From contig CANHZI010000021.1 in the NCBI GenBank assembly GCA_947464955.1, forward strand, positions 1 to 38,192: a stretch of 38,192 bases of DNA, read 5' to 3'. This document shows positions 23,608-32,089 of this stretch, one piece after another. Under the pieces are notes generated by a model that was not told the origin of the DNA, did not search any database, and saw nothing but the letters and a program-made list of their open reading frames with translations. The position numbers and the translations under genes are program-made. Each line of letters begins with the position of its first letter. Position 1 is the first letter of the stretch. This DNA is from Oxalobacteraceae bacterium. Its GTDB lineage: Bacteria; Pseudomonadota; Gammaproteobacteria; Burkholderiales; Burkholderiaceae_D.

Positions 23608-24264
23608 TCAGGCCAATGAAGTAGAGCTTGGAGCAGAACTTGCGTGTTCCAAATTCAAAACGCTGGACGCCACCAAACCTACATCTTGGTGGCTCGTATA
23701 AATGACGATACCACCGCTGTGTAGATGACGATTCAAGTGTTCAGTTAATTTTGTAATCATGGCTTGATCGAGTGCACTGAACGGCTCATCTAAGATTAAT
23801 AAGACAGGTAAGTTCGGTAGGAACAGACGCGCTAATGCAATGCGCTTCTGTTGCCCTTGGGAGAGAAACCGCGCAGGGAGTTGTGCCACATCTTGCAAAC
23901 CAACTTCTGCCAGCGCATGTTGAATGTCGGTTTCAGTCTTTGACCAGCCTAGAATCGCCACATAAGCACGTAGATTTTCTGCTGCACTGAGTTCGGCCTT
24001 ATTGCCATAGTGGTGGCCGATATACAGTAACTCTGATTGAAATCGTTCACGGTCTTCAATTAGGGTGTGATGACGCCACCGTATCTCACCTTCTTGGGCT
24101 CGCCCTAATCCACATAAGAGCCTAAGCAAGCTTGACTTACCACAGCCATTACGGCCACTAACCCACAAGCTCTGCCCTGCTTCGAGTACAAAACTCAAAT
24201 CGGCGAACAGCGTGCGAAATCCGCGACAGTAACTGAGGGAAGATACTTGAAGTGACATGGGCAT
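23608..24264 (-). CDS. ccmA: Heme exporter ATP-binding protein CcmA
   Basis: About 218 residues, the usual length. Walker A is SGRNGCGKSS, the ABC signature is FLSQGQQKRIALARL and Walker B is VLLILDEPFSALD, followed by the switch His in YTSHQD. It powers release of heme-loaded CcmE. The open frame extends upstream to 24366 with unlikely sequence; the ATGs at 24264 and 24258 are both reasonable starts. The receptor gene upstream ends with a terminator (24348-24380), so ccmAB should have a promoter in the 80 bases before the start. Confidence 0.95.
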   Translation of the reverse strand: MPMSLQVSSLSYCRGFRTLFADLSFVLEAGQSLWVSGRNGCGKSSLLRLLCGLGRAQEGEIRWRHHTLIEDRERFQSELLYIGHHYGNKAELSAAENLRAYVAILGWSKTETDIQHALAEVGLQDVAQLPARFLSQGQQKRIALARLFLPNLPVLLILDEPFSALDQAMITKLTEHLNRHLHSGGIVIYTSHQDVGLVASSVLNLEHASSAPSSTSLA

Positions 24265-24347
24265 CTGAACAATCAAACTGCTAGTGTAACCAACTCGACA
24301 GCAAACAGAAACGAATGAAAACGAGCAGCGATAGTCAAATTTCGCAT

Positions 24348-24380
24348 AAAAAAACCCAAGTACCACGCGGACACTTGGGC
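24348..24380 (-). terminator. Terminator of the TonB-dependent receptor gene
   Basis: Minus-strand stem CCCAAGT...ACTTGGG (24355-24361 with 24373-24379) followed by seven T (24348-24354), about 20 bases past the receptor stop codon. Confidence 0.85.
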
Positions 24381-24399
24381 TTGTCGATGCGAGTTAGGT

Positions 24400-27288
24400 T
24401 TAGAGTTTGCCGCTAAACAGAACACCAAACCAACGGGGCACAGCTGGGGTGTAGCTATTCCAGGTTTGCAATAATGGTGTCTTATCTTTAAACACGTTTT
24501 TTGCAATCAAGCTGACATCAAAGCTTTGATTCTTGGTACCGATGCCAATCGCGAAATCACTGACATAATGACTTGGGATGATCGCATAGCTTGACAAAGA
24601 ATTGTCTGAGTTGTACTTGCTGGAATACAGCGTATTCAAACTCGCATGCAACTCTCTATTGCCGGACAAAGGTACACGATAGTCAACACCTACATTGAAC
24701 GTGAATTTCGCAGCACCCGGTAAAGTTTCGCCGGTCAAACTACGATAAGCGGCAGCGCCTGTGAATCCATTCTCTGCTGGTTGTGCGGAATTAGGGAAAT
24801 CTTTGAATCTCGCATCATTATATGCACCAGAAAAACGAATGTTCGTGTTTGGAATGCCTGAATACACGCCATCAATTTCCAGACCTTGTGCGCGCACCTT
24901 CGGTACATTGCCTGTTGCGGAAGTGTAGTACTTAGTTCCATCATTATTCAAATTAGTCGTGTACACATCCAGAACACGCACACCCTGCTGGTAATTCTTG
25001 ATGTCGGTCAAGAACACTGCCGTATTCAAAATCAAAGTGCCATCGAGTAAAGAAGATTTCAAACCCAATTCAAATGAGTTGGTTTTTTCTGAGTCGACCA
25101 AATTCGATACGCCATTCGTGACTTGCGAAATACCCGCTTTAGCACCGTACTGCCATGATGCGTACGTCGTCACATTATCATTAACACGATAAGATGGGCT
25201 GATCACGAAAGTTGGCAAGCCCTTCTTATAAGCTTCTGCATTTACTTGACTAAAGACCACACCAATTTGTGATTGACGCAAGGCTTTTGCTGCTGCAACT
25301 TGTGCTTTCTGCGCAGCCGTCAAACTATTATAGGCAGTACCAGCCGGGCCTGTAATCGCAGTTCCAAAGTATTTATTTGCAACTTGATCCGCTAGCGCCA
25401 ATTGCGCTGCTGAATTGCTTGCTGCCAATACGCCAGTCGCATTCGAGGCAAAACCACCCAACTGCACACCGTTGACGGCTGCTGGGTTCAACTCAGGCGC
25501 GAAACCATTATCTTCGATGTAGGTGCTTGCTTTATTGCGACGATTTTCATAGGTGTACCGCGCGCCTGTCGTCACCGTCAAATTGTCTGTTGCATGCCAA
25601 TCTGCCTGTGCAAAAATCGCAGAGCTCTTGTTATTGATGTTTTGTAAGCCAGCTGGGCTATTAAATGCCATCGCTAAGCCAGATAAGGAATTGGTCAACA
25701 AATAACGGCCCGCACCATCTTTATCTAAAGTTGCGTATTGCGAATTGCTGGCAAACCATGCACCTGCGTCGTTACCCCAGACACGTTGGTACTTCGAATC
25801 ATTGACGACTTTGAGTAAATATAGACCAGTTTGATAATCGACAAAGCCACCTGGTTGTGAAGTCAACCGAATCTCTTGACTGACTTGGCGATAATCATTG
25901 AAGAAACCACCAGCGTTACGGTAAACATCAAATGGTGTCGCATCATCATTGACAGCATTGAAGTGATAGTCCTTGTAAGCGGTAATCGAAGTCAGACTAT
26001 GTGCTCCCAAATTCCAATTCAGTTCAGCCGTGGCACCATTGCTACCTGTGACTAATGAGCGAACGGAATCATTCGACACAGCGCCTTGACCAGCGCCATA
26101 CAGATAAGTGCCCTCGTAAGAATACAGACCTGGATCTTGTATAAACCAACGACGACCTAACTTGGTCTTAGCATCGTTCGTCAATGGATTGACGCTCCCA
26201 TTCGAGAAAGTCGTTGGTGTCGGGGTATTGAAGCTACGCCCGTTGGTTGCCTCTCCACCACGAGGCTGTGCATCCAATGACAAGCGCGCGCTAAAGTCCT
26301 TAGTCGGCGTCAACAAGAACTGAACGCGACCCGATACGCGGTCTTTATTGTTATAGGTAAAATCGCGGTTATACAGATTTGGTACATCACCTTGACCTTT
26401 GCTGACGCTCAGATTCCCACGCCACGCTAACAAGCCATCTTCAATCGGACCACCTGCAGCGAAGCGGCCTTGTACCGTATCCCATTGCCCTAGGGTCACA
26501 GCATAAGATGCGTCAGGTGTAAATGAAGGGCGGCGGGTGGTCACATTGATCACACCGACGCTCGTATTTTTGCCGAGCAAAGTTCCTTGTGGCCCACGCG
26601 TGACTTCAACTGCTTCCACATCGGTAAAATCGAAAGAGGAAGATAAGGCGTTGTACGCATAATTGACACCATCCACAATCAAACCCACACTTGGATCTTG
26701 CGCCTCTGTTTGACCTTGTTTACCGATACCGCGAATCGACAAACTACTTGTACGTTGATTTCCTTGATTCCAAGAGACATTAGACACGCGTTGCGCAATC
26801 GCGCCGATATCGGTGGCTTGCAAGCGGTCCAGCTCTTTACCCGTCACCACGGAAACAGACAAAGGCACGTCTTGCAAACGTTCAATACGATTACGGCTGC
26901 GCACGGTTACCGCACCGAGTAATTCTGGCTCTTCGGCTTCAGCAGCTTTAGCGTTAGTCGTACTCTTGTCAGCTGCTGTTGTAGTCGGGGTGACATTGCT
27001 GGCAGCACTTGGGTTAGCCGCATTGCTTGGTGTGGCGGTATTGGATTTATCTAAGGCTTGCTTAGCAATGATATCTTTCAAACGAGCGATTTCAGCTTGC
27101 AATTCCGCGACCGAGGGTGTCGCTTGAGATTGCGCATAGACATCACCACTACCCAATAAGCTGAGACTTGCCAGCGCAGTCGCTAACACCGCAGCCATTG
27201 GTGATAATTTAAATGCTTGAGAATGATTCGAAGTCTTTGATACACGCTTATCTGAAAACGATAAAGCCTTGGAACGAAGGGAACTCAT
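24400..27288 (-). CDS. TonB-dependent outer-membrane receptor
   Basis: 962 residues. A long signal region ends about at GSGDVYAQ. A short heptad-like helix (VAELQAEIARLKDIIAKQ) and an Asn/Ala/Thr-rich linker follow. The plug domain then runs from about AVTVRSRNRIERLQDVPLSVSVVTG through VEVTRGPQGTLLGKNTSVGVINVTTRRP, and the beta-barrel ends in the usual C-terminal strand (RWFGVLFSGKL). It should import a scarce nutrient using energy from TonB-ExbBD, encoded divergently. The substrate cannot be read from sequence; the promoter suggests the same regulon as the exported enzymes. The ATG at 27288 has AGGAG upstream and avoids an improbable 19-residue extension. Confidence 0.95.
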   Translation of the reverse strand: MSSLRSKALSFSDKRVSKTSNHSQAFKLSPMAAVLATALASLSLLGSGDVYAQSQATPSVAELQAEIARLKDIIAKQALDKSNTATPSNAANPSAASNVTPTTTAADKSTTNAKAAEAEEPELLGAVTVRSRNRIERLQDVPLSVSVVTGKELDRLQATDIGAIAQRVSNVSWNQGNQRTSSLSIRGIGKQGQTEAQDPSVGLIVDGVNYAYNALSSSFDFTDVEAVEVTRGPQGTLLGKNTSVGVINVTTRRPSFTPDASYAVTLGQWDTVQGRFAAGGPIEDGLLAWRGNLSVSKGQGDVPNLYNRDFTYNNKDRVSGRVQFLLTPTKDFSARLSLDAQPRGGEATNGRSFNTPTPTTFSNGSVNPLTNDAKTKLGRRWFIQDPGLYSYEGTYLYGAGQGAVSNDSVRSLVTGSNGATAELNWNLGAHSLTSITAYKDYHFNAVNDDATPFDVYRNAGGFFNDYRQVSQEIRLTSQPGGFVDYQTGLYLLKVVNDSKYQRVWGNDAGAWFASNSQYATLDKDGAGRYLLTNSLSGLAMAFNSPAGLQNINNKSSAIFAQADWHATDNLTVTTGARYTYENRRNKASTYIEDNGFAPELNPAAVNGVQLGGFASNATGVLAASNSAAQLALADQVANKYFGTAITGPAGTAYNSLTAAQKAQVAAAKALRQSQIGVVFSQVNAEAYKKGLPTFVISPSYRVNDNVTTYASWQYGAKAGISQVTNGVSNLVDSEKTNSFELGLKSSLLDGTLILNTAVFLTDIKNYQQGVRVLDVYTTNLNNDGTKYYTSATGNVPKVRAQGLEIDGVYSGIPNTNIRFSGAYNDARFKDFPNSAQPAENGFTGAAAYRSLTGETLPGAAKFTFNVGVDYRVPLSGNRELHASLNTLYSSKYNSDNSLSSYAIIPSHYVSDFAIGIGTKNQSFDVSLIAKNVFKDKTPLLQTWNSYTPAVPRWFGVLFSGKL

Positions 27289-27331
27289 AAATTGCTTACT
27301 CCTAATTAAAGCGAACGGTGAAAGCTCCATC

Positions 27332-27350
27332 TTTGCAAATTGCATGCCAA
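27332..27350 (-). promoter_or_regulatory. Sigma-54 promoter for the TonB-dependent receptor
   Basis: Minus-strand TTGGCATGCAATTTGCAAA matches TTGGCAC-N5-TTGCA with one mismatch, and GG and GC are ten bases apart. The predicted start near 27323 gives a leader of about 35 bases. Confidence 0.72.
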
Positions 27351-27497
27351 GCCATTTTTGAATTCACTCTATTCGCCATTTTTTCTCAACGAACTACCGC
27401 TTCCCTCCTATGAAAAATCGAATGCACACGCATACCGCTAGCGCGACTTTCGCTGACTGCTTTCGACTGTGACATGAATGAAATTGAACAGACTCGA

Positions 27498-27515
27498 CTG
27501 TTGAATTTGAGACAG
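27498..27515. promoter_or_regulatory. Enhancer-like motif upstream of the receptor promoter
   Basis: CTGTTGAATTTGAGACAG lies about 150 bases upstream of the receptor's sigma-54 site. Its first 16 bases are the exact reverse complement of 6360-6375 upstream of the DUF1549 gene. A second half-site, TTGAACAG, ends at 27491. Confidence 0.6.
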
Positions 27516-27877
27516 GATGGCGCAGAATTAAACAGATATCGACTAAAGAACGTGTTCTCTACTCGTTTTCCAAATAAGTATAGATGCGCATTCCTATTCA
27601 CTTTTAAACGCGGACATTGAAACCGAATAAAACCTGAGGAAAGTCTCGCAAGAAATTACGGCGAGCGAGAATGTAAGCAAGCAGCGCTCCACCCAACACA
27701 AAACTAAGTAAGAAAATAAAAGTAGAAAAGAAGCACTTAGGCTTAGTAAAAAAATCGTCTTACTTAGAAGATTTTTCACTCGAAAAGATCTGCTGCGCAT
27801 TCTGATACAGGCCATCAAATTGACATGTGCGATTTCACGCAGAATGGCGAACAACAATCTCAGCATCGCACTCACAA

Positions 27878-27895
27878 CTGTTGATTTTTCACCAG
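27878..27895. promoter_or_regulatory. Enhancer-like motif upstream of tonB
   Basis: CTGTTGATTTTTCACCAG matches the palindrome CTGTTGAA-N2-TTCAACAG with two mismatches. It lies only about 17 bases upstream of the -24 element of the tonB promoter, closer than a usual enhancer, so it might also serve the receptor promoter or act negatively. Confidence 0.4.
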
Positions 27896-27911
27896 ATTAT
27901 TCATGATTTCG

Positions 27912-27930
27912 CTGGCACAGTTTCTGCTAA
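27912..27930 (+). promoter_or_regulatory. Sigma-54 promoter for tonB-exbB-exbD
   Basis: CTGGCACAGTTTCTGCTAA has a perfect -24 element, GG (27914-27915) and GC (27926-27927) ten bases apart, and CTGC in place of TTGC. The predicted start near 27939 gives a leader of about 49 bases. Confidence 0.65.
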
Positions 27931-27987
27931 AGAGTGAAACATGCAGTGTCAATGCACGTTTATTTATTTTTTTCGAGAGGTGTCACT

Positions 27988-28767
27988 ATGACGAGTCTGA
28001 CTTTTGAAAGTGCGGTTAACTATAATCGCCGTTCCGTCGCAAGACGCAAACTACAGGTCAACCAACAATCAGCGCCGAAAGCGCTTGCCACACCCAAAGC
28101 GGTTCCCTTGGTCGACGAAGCGCAATTGCGTCGACAAGCTGAAGCGAAAGCTGCGAATAAATCAAAACTTTCTTTTGCTTTACTTAGCGCTGGCATCATT
28201 GCCTTACATGCTTACGGCTACTACTGGATAAGTATTCCAGGTAATAAAGAGGCATTAGCGAAATACAGCCCAATCACGATAGAAATCGCACCACCACCTC
28301 CTATCGAAAAACCAAAACCACCTGAACCCAAAGTGGTCAAGGTACAACAACAAAAACCGATTCCGATTCCCGATAATGTTCCTGTGGTCAATACGCCAGT
28401 AGAGCAAGTCGCTACTTCACCCAATACAGTGGCTGTTGCAGTTGCGCCACCACCAGCGCCGCCAGCTCCTGTAGCAGCGCCAGAACCAGTTACCGAGCCA
28501 CGTGGCTTTGCCGGTTATAAAAATAATCCGGCTCCCGCCTATCCTGCTGTGGCTCAACGCCGCGGTCTGGAAGGCACCGTCGTCTTGCGCGTCAAGGTCT
28601 TAGCGAACGGATACCCGGATGACGTCCAAGTGTCGAAATCCAGTGGTCATACGATCTTAGACGAAGCCGCTATCAAGGCCGTTTTAAGTTGGACTTTTGA
28701 TCCTGCTAAACGAGGCAAGACCCCGATCGACGGCGTGGTTTCGGTACCCATCATTTTCAAAATATAA
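27988..28767 (+). CDS. tonB: Energy transducer TonB
   Basis: 259 residues. Unlike classical TonB it has about 60 residues, rich in Arg, Ala and Gln, before the single membrane segment (LSFALLSAGIIALHAYGYYWI), so this part should lie in the cytoplasm. A Pro-rich spacer (PPPPIEKPKPPEPK, then APPPAPPAPV) crosses the periplasm. The C-terminal domain (GLEGTVVLRVKVLANGYPDDVQVSKSSG to VPIIFKI) binds receptors. The ATG at 27988 follows GAGAGG. exbB and exbD follow, and the likely client receptor is divergent. Confidence 0.92.
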   Translation: MTSLTFESAVNYNRRSVARRKLQVNQQSAPKALATPKAVPLVDEAQLRRQAEAKAANKSKLSFALLSAGIIALHAYGYYWISIPGNKEALAKYSPITIEIAPPPPIEKPKPPEPKVVKVQQQKPIPIPDNVPVVNTPVEQVATSPNTVAVAVAPPPAPPAPVAAPEPVTEPRGFAGYKNNPAPAYPAVAQRRGLEGTVVLRVKVLANGYPDDVQVSKSSGHTILDEAAIKAVLSWTFDPAKRGKTPIDGVVSVPIIFKI

Positions 28768-28834
28768 AAGATATAGACAGAGACAAACATTCAACCCCAT
28801 TTTCAATTCTCAATTTTTAGGAAAGTAGTACATC

Positions 28835-29566
28835 ATGAGTGAACAAATTCAAAAACTTATCGTCGAAGGCACCTTATACGGCCTCGTCTTTTTCTCCGTG
28901 ATCACATGGATTTTGATTATTGCAAAGGGCGTTCAACATTTCCGCCTTGGCCGTCAAAACAAACGCTTCACGAAGAAATTTTGGGGTGCGAGTAATCTCG
29001 ATGCTGCAGCTAACCTCGCTACCGAAACTGGTCCTAAAGCACGTCTCGCTGCGTCGGGTTTTTCTGCTTTATACGTGGTTGACGGTGAAAGCCCAGATCT
29101 TGAACATAGCTGGGATAGACAAGAACTTTTGGAACGCCATCTTCGTCAACAAATCCAAAAAGAATATGAATCTTTGGAAGCTGGCTTAGCGGTATTGGCG
29201 TCGATCGGTAGTACTTCACCTTTCGTTGGTTTGTTCGGTACCGTATTCGGTATTATTCACGCGCTGTCGGCCTTAAGCAAAGCCGCTTCTCCAAGTATCG
29301 ATATCGTCGCTGGCCCTATCGGTGAAGCCTTGATCGCGACCGGTGTAGGTATTGCGGTGGCAGTGCCTGCTGTATTGGCTTACAACTTCTATCTCCGTCG
29401 CTTGAAACTAGCATCGGCTGATCTCGACAACTACGCCACTGACTTCGTCAACTTGGCCCAGAAGAGTGGATTCCGCGTCACCAAACCGGTCGGCAAAATC
29501 TCGACTCAATTGCAATCGGCCGATGCAGCGAATACGGCGACACCAGCTTTAGGACGGGCCGCATAA
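28835..29566 (+). CDS. exbB: Biopolymer transport protein ExbB
   Basis: 243 residues with three membrane segments: VEGTLYGLVFFSVITWILIIA near the start, then GLAVLASIGSTSPFVGLFGTVFGIIHAL, and EALIATGVGIAVAVPAVLAYNFYL. The last two are the conserved MotA/TolQ/ExbB pair lining the proton path. With ExbD it energises TonB. Its stop overlaps the exbD start (TAATG), so translation is coupled. Confidence 0.95.
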   Translation: MSEQIQKLIVEGTLYGLVFFSVITWILIIAKGVQHFRLGRQNKRFTKKFWGASNLDAAANLATETGPKARLAASGFSALYVVDGESPDLEHSWDRQELLERHLRQQIQKEYESLEAGLAVLASIGSTSPFVGLFGTVFGIIHALSALSKAASPSIDIVAGPIGEALIATGVGIAVAVPAVLAYNFYLRRLKLASADLDNYATDFVNLAQKSGFRVTKPVGKISTQLQSADAANTATPALGRAA

Positions 29567-29979
29567 TGGGATTCTCAACTGGAAAAAGTGCAGGCGAATT
29601 AAACAGTGAAATCAATGTCACACCGATGGTCGACGTGATGTTGGTGTTATTGGTGGCATTTATTATTACGATTCCCGCTGTGCAGAATGCTGTCAAAATT
29701 AATTTACCAAAGACCGCCGCGACAGCGCCCTTAACTGAGGTCAAGCCGATCACCGTTAGCGTTGATGGCGAGTCAAAAATCTACATCAACAAGCAAGAGG
29801 TTAGTTTGGAGGGTTTGGAAAGTGATTTGAAATCGCGTGTGACGGCGGCGCCCGATACACCGGTCAACTTCCAAGCCGATGAGGGTGTTCCCTATCGTTA
29901 TGTGGCGAAAGCAATCGCCAGCGTACAACGCTCGGGCATTACTAAGTTATCTATCGTGACCTCGCCAACCGGCGGTTAG
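29566..29979 (+). CDS. exbD: Biopolymer transport protein ExbD
   Basis: 137 residues. The single membrane segment VTPMVDVMLVLLVAFIITIPAV contains the conserved Asp needed for proton coupling. The periplasmic domain (VNFQADEGVPYRYVAKAIASVQRSG) is typical. It is the last gene of tonB-exbB-exbD. A 10-bp hairpin (29988-30012) lies just after its stop. Confidence 0.95.
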   Translation: MGFSTGKSAGELNSEINVTPMVDVMLVLLVAFIITIPAVQNAVKINLPKTAATAPLTEVKPITVSVDGESKIYINKQEVSLEGLESDLKSRVTAAPDTPVNFQADEGVPYRYVAKAIASVQRSGITKLSIVTSPTGG

Positions 29980-29987
29980 CCTCTCTG

Positions 29988-30012
29988 CAGAATTGAGCGC
30001 ATCTCAATTCTG
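29988..30012 (+). terminator. Hairpin after exbD, weak terminator
   Basis: CAGAATTGAG and CTCAATTCTG form a perfect 10-bp stem with loop CGCAT. No T run follows, so it may protect the 3' end or give only partial termination before the encapsulin operon. Confidence 0.4.
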
Positions 30013-30056
30013 TCGTCAGTTTAGCTTCACATTCCCCCAAGAATAGGGCTAATCAG

Positions 30057-30087
30057 GGATCAATATTCGATTTTCGTTTATTGATCC
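30057..30087. promoter_or_regulatory. Inverted repeat upstream of the encapsulin operon, possible operator
   Basis: GGATCAATA (30057-30065) and TATTGATCC (30079-30087) are perfect 9-bp arms with centres 22 bases apart, about two helical turns. The site lies about 90 bases before the first gene. It could be bound by the XRE regulator encoded in the operon, or act as a terminator, since TTATTTTAATT follows. Confidence 0.4.
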
Positions 30088-30173
30088 TTATTTTAATTCG
30101 TTTTCTGTTGTTTTAAATTTCGATACATTGGCAGCTATCAAACTATAAGCTCAAGCCGCACAAGAAAATCATC

Positions 30174-30680
30174 ATGACATCGATCGAATTATTAGAACGC
30201 CTCGACACCATTGCATCAACAACGCTCGCTACCAGCGAAGATCCAGCATTGGTGCAAGCACGTACTCAGGCGCAAGAACATAAGACACCATTTGCTGGCA
30301 GTGTCGCCCCCCAAGACGTATGGCGTTTAGTGCAAGCAGGTCAAGCCACATTGCTCGACATCCGCACGAACGAAGAAAGGAAGTTCGTGGGACACGTTCC
30401 AGAGTCTTTGCACGTCGCATGGGCGACTGGCACTTCCATGACGCGCAACCCTCGCTTTGTGAAAGAAGTGGAGGCGAAGATCAAGGATAAGCAGGCTCTT
30501 ATCTTTTTATTGTGCCGCAGCGGCAAACGCTCTTACCTAGCGGCAGAGGCGCTCACTAAGGCAGGATTTAGCAACGCATTCAATGTCAGCGAAGGCTTTG
30601 AAGGCGACATCGATGAGCAACAACGCCGTGGTGGCTTGGGTGGCTGGCGTTTCCACGCTTTGCCCTGGATTCAAGATTAA
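30174..30680 (+). CDS. Cytoplasmic rhodanese-domain protein
   Basis: 168 residues with no signal peptide. The rhodanese domain has TLLDIRTNEERKFVGHVPES and the intact active loop LLCRSGKRS, so it can carry a persulfide on its Cys. It is the first gene of the operon leading to the encapsulin and cysteine desulfurase, and rhodaneses are reported companions of family 2A encapsulin operons. Its stop overlaps the serine acetyltransferase start (TAATG). A plausible role is passing sulfane sulfur to or from the desulfurase; this is inferred from context. Confidence 0.9.
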   Translation: MTSIELLERLDTIASTTLATSEDPALVQARTQAQEHKTPFAGSVAPQDVWRLVQAGQATLLDIRTNEERKFVGHVPESLHVAWATGTSMTRNPRFVKEVEAKIKDKQALIFLLCRSGKRSYLAAEALTKAGFSNAFNVSEGFEGDIDEQQRRGGLGGWRFHALPWIQD

Positions 30681-31630
30681 TGGACTCCTCTATGAATCAG
30701 CCTTTCTTTCCTAAAGAACCGCGCACAACGCTTTTCGCGGTCGAGCAAGTGGTGACAGAACTCGCTCAAGTTCGTAAAGCTTGGCGTGCTGCGCAACAAC
30801 GATCGAATGAACCGGGCGGCCGTGAATTACCATCGCGCGATGCGCTCACCAAGATCATTAACGATTTGCGTGGTGCTCTATTTCCAATGCGTCTTGGTCC
30901 TCCCGAACTACGTCAAGAGAGCGAAGATTTTTACGTCGGCCACACACTCGATACGGTGCTGCACTCCCTCTTGGGTCAGGTGCGTTTAGAGCTTAGCTAC
31001 GCGGCTCGCTACCAACATCCTACTGGCCCAGAGCTCCAAGATGAAGCCGTACGTTTGGTACAAAAATTCGCTTTAGCACTTCCAGAAATCCGACGCTTAT
31101 TAGATCAAGACGTTATTGCAGCATTTCAAGGCGACCCTGCCGCACGCAGTGTCGACGAAGTTCTCCTATGTTATCCGGGTGTGCTGGCAATGATCCATCA
31201 TCGTATTGCACACGTACTCTACAACCTAGGCGTTCCTTTGTTAGCGCGTATCGTTGCTGAGATATCTCACGGTCAAACTGGTATAGATATTCACCCTGGG
31301 GCAAGTATCGGTGCAGGCTTATTCATCGACCATGGAACTGGTGTCGTGATCGGCGAGACCACAATTATTGGTGAGCGAGTTCGTATCTATCAAGCGGTGA
31401 CGCTCGGTGCGAAACGCTTCCCAACCGACGATGAAGGAAAGGTACAAAAAGGGCTAGCTCGTCACCCTATCGTCGAAGACGAAGTCATCATTTATGCAGG
31501 TGCCACGGTACTAGGGCGAGTCCGCTTGGGCAAAGGCGCCGTCATTGGTGGCAATGTTTGGATTACCCACGACGTGGCACCGGGCGCAAACGTCAGTCAA
31601 GCCACTTTACGCCACGAACATACAGATTAA
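30680..31630 (+). CDS. epsC: Serine O-acetyltransferase (EpsC type)
   Basis: 316 residues. A helical N-terminal half of about 190 residues precedes the left-handed beta-helix with hexapeptide repeats: GIDIHPGASIGAGLFIDHGTGVVIGETTIIGERVRIYQAVTLGAK. The His residues of DIHPGA and IDHGTG are the usual catalytic region. It makes O-acetylserine, the carbon acceptor for sulfide in cysteine synthesis. Being in one operon with a cysteine desulfurase it would replace the cysteine consumed. It starts on the stop of the rhodanese gene; an ATG at 30692 is a second option. Confidence 0.93.
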   Translation: MDSSMNQPFFPKEPRTTLFAVEQVVTELAQVRKAWRAAQQRSNEPGGRELPSRDALTKIINDLRGALFPMRLGPPELRQESEDFYVGHTLDTVLHSLLGQVRLELSYAARYQHPTGPELQDEAVRLVQKFALALPEIRRLLDQDVIAAFQGDPAARSVDEVLLCYPGVLAMIHHRIAHVLYNLGVPLLARIVAEISHGQTGIDIHPGASIGAGLFIDHGTGVVIGETTIIGERVRIYQAVTLGAKRFPTDDEGKVQKGLARHPIVEDEVIIYAGATVLGRVRLGKGAVIGGNVWITHDVAPGANVSQATLRHEHTD

Positions 31631-31644
31631 AAAGAGAGAACACT

Positions 31645-31911
31645 ATGAACCCCATTTGCGACAGTTTCGGCATCGCCGTGCGTCAGCTTCGTACTTCTCA
31701 AGACATTTCACAAGGTGCGCTTGCCGAAAAGGCACAGCTCAATCGCTCTTATATCAGTGAAATCGAATGCGGAAAAGTCGTACCTTCGATTATCACGATG
31801 GACAAAATCGCTGGGGCACTTAACACCAATCTGAGTGATCTTATTCTGCACTACGAACGACTACGACAACGTCATTTCGCTCACCTCCATCTGCAGCCTA
31901 TTGCGGCCTAG
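31645..31911 (+). CDS. Small XRE-family transcription regulator
   Basis: 88 residues, almost entirely one Cro/C1-type helix-turn-helix: FGIAVRQLRTSQDISQGALAEKAQLNRSYISEIECGKVVPSI, then IAGALNTNLSDLI. No effector domain is present. It lies 14 bases after the serine acetyltransferase, with AGAGAGAA upstream of the ATG, so it is co-transcribed. It may regulate this operon through the inverted repeat at 30057-30087. The 178-base gap to the shell gene could carry a second promoter, but I could not define one. Confidence 0.88.
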   Translation: MNPICDSFGIAVRQLRTSQDISQGALAEKAQLNRSYISEIECGKVVPSIITMDKIAGALNTNLSDLILHYERLRQRHFAHLHLQPIAA

Positions 31912-32089
31912 ATTCGCTTAGACCCGGGCGTCGCGACTGCAGCTTTATCAAAGCGCACTCACACTCAGCCCAGATTCATTTCATTTTTTCGATCAACTTC
32001 AGCATCGTTCTGCGTTGCTGTGGGCGAAGCTTTGTTCTTTTTAACCGCGTCAAACGCACTTATTTACTCACCTACTATCAGGAGAATGT

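Larger units (their letters stand above)
27289..27987. promoter_or_regulatory. Divergent regulatory region between the receptor and tonB
   Basis: 699 bases with sigma-54 sites facing outward (27332-27350 minus, 27912-27930 plus), an enhancer-like motif at 27498-27515, a related imperfect one at 27467-27491 and a third at 27878-27895. The middle (about 27540-27870) is AT-rich; I see no gene I can support in it, although open frames of 71 and 93 codons exist on the minus strand. Confidence 0.6.

Noticed and set aside
27594-27875. 93-codon minus-strand frame with a hydrophobic stretch
   Set aside because: The hydrophobic part reflects AT-rich DNA; no ribosome-binding site or known family. A small membrane protein cannot be excluded but is not supported.
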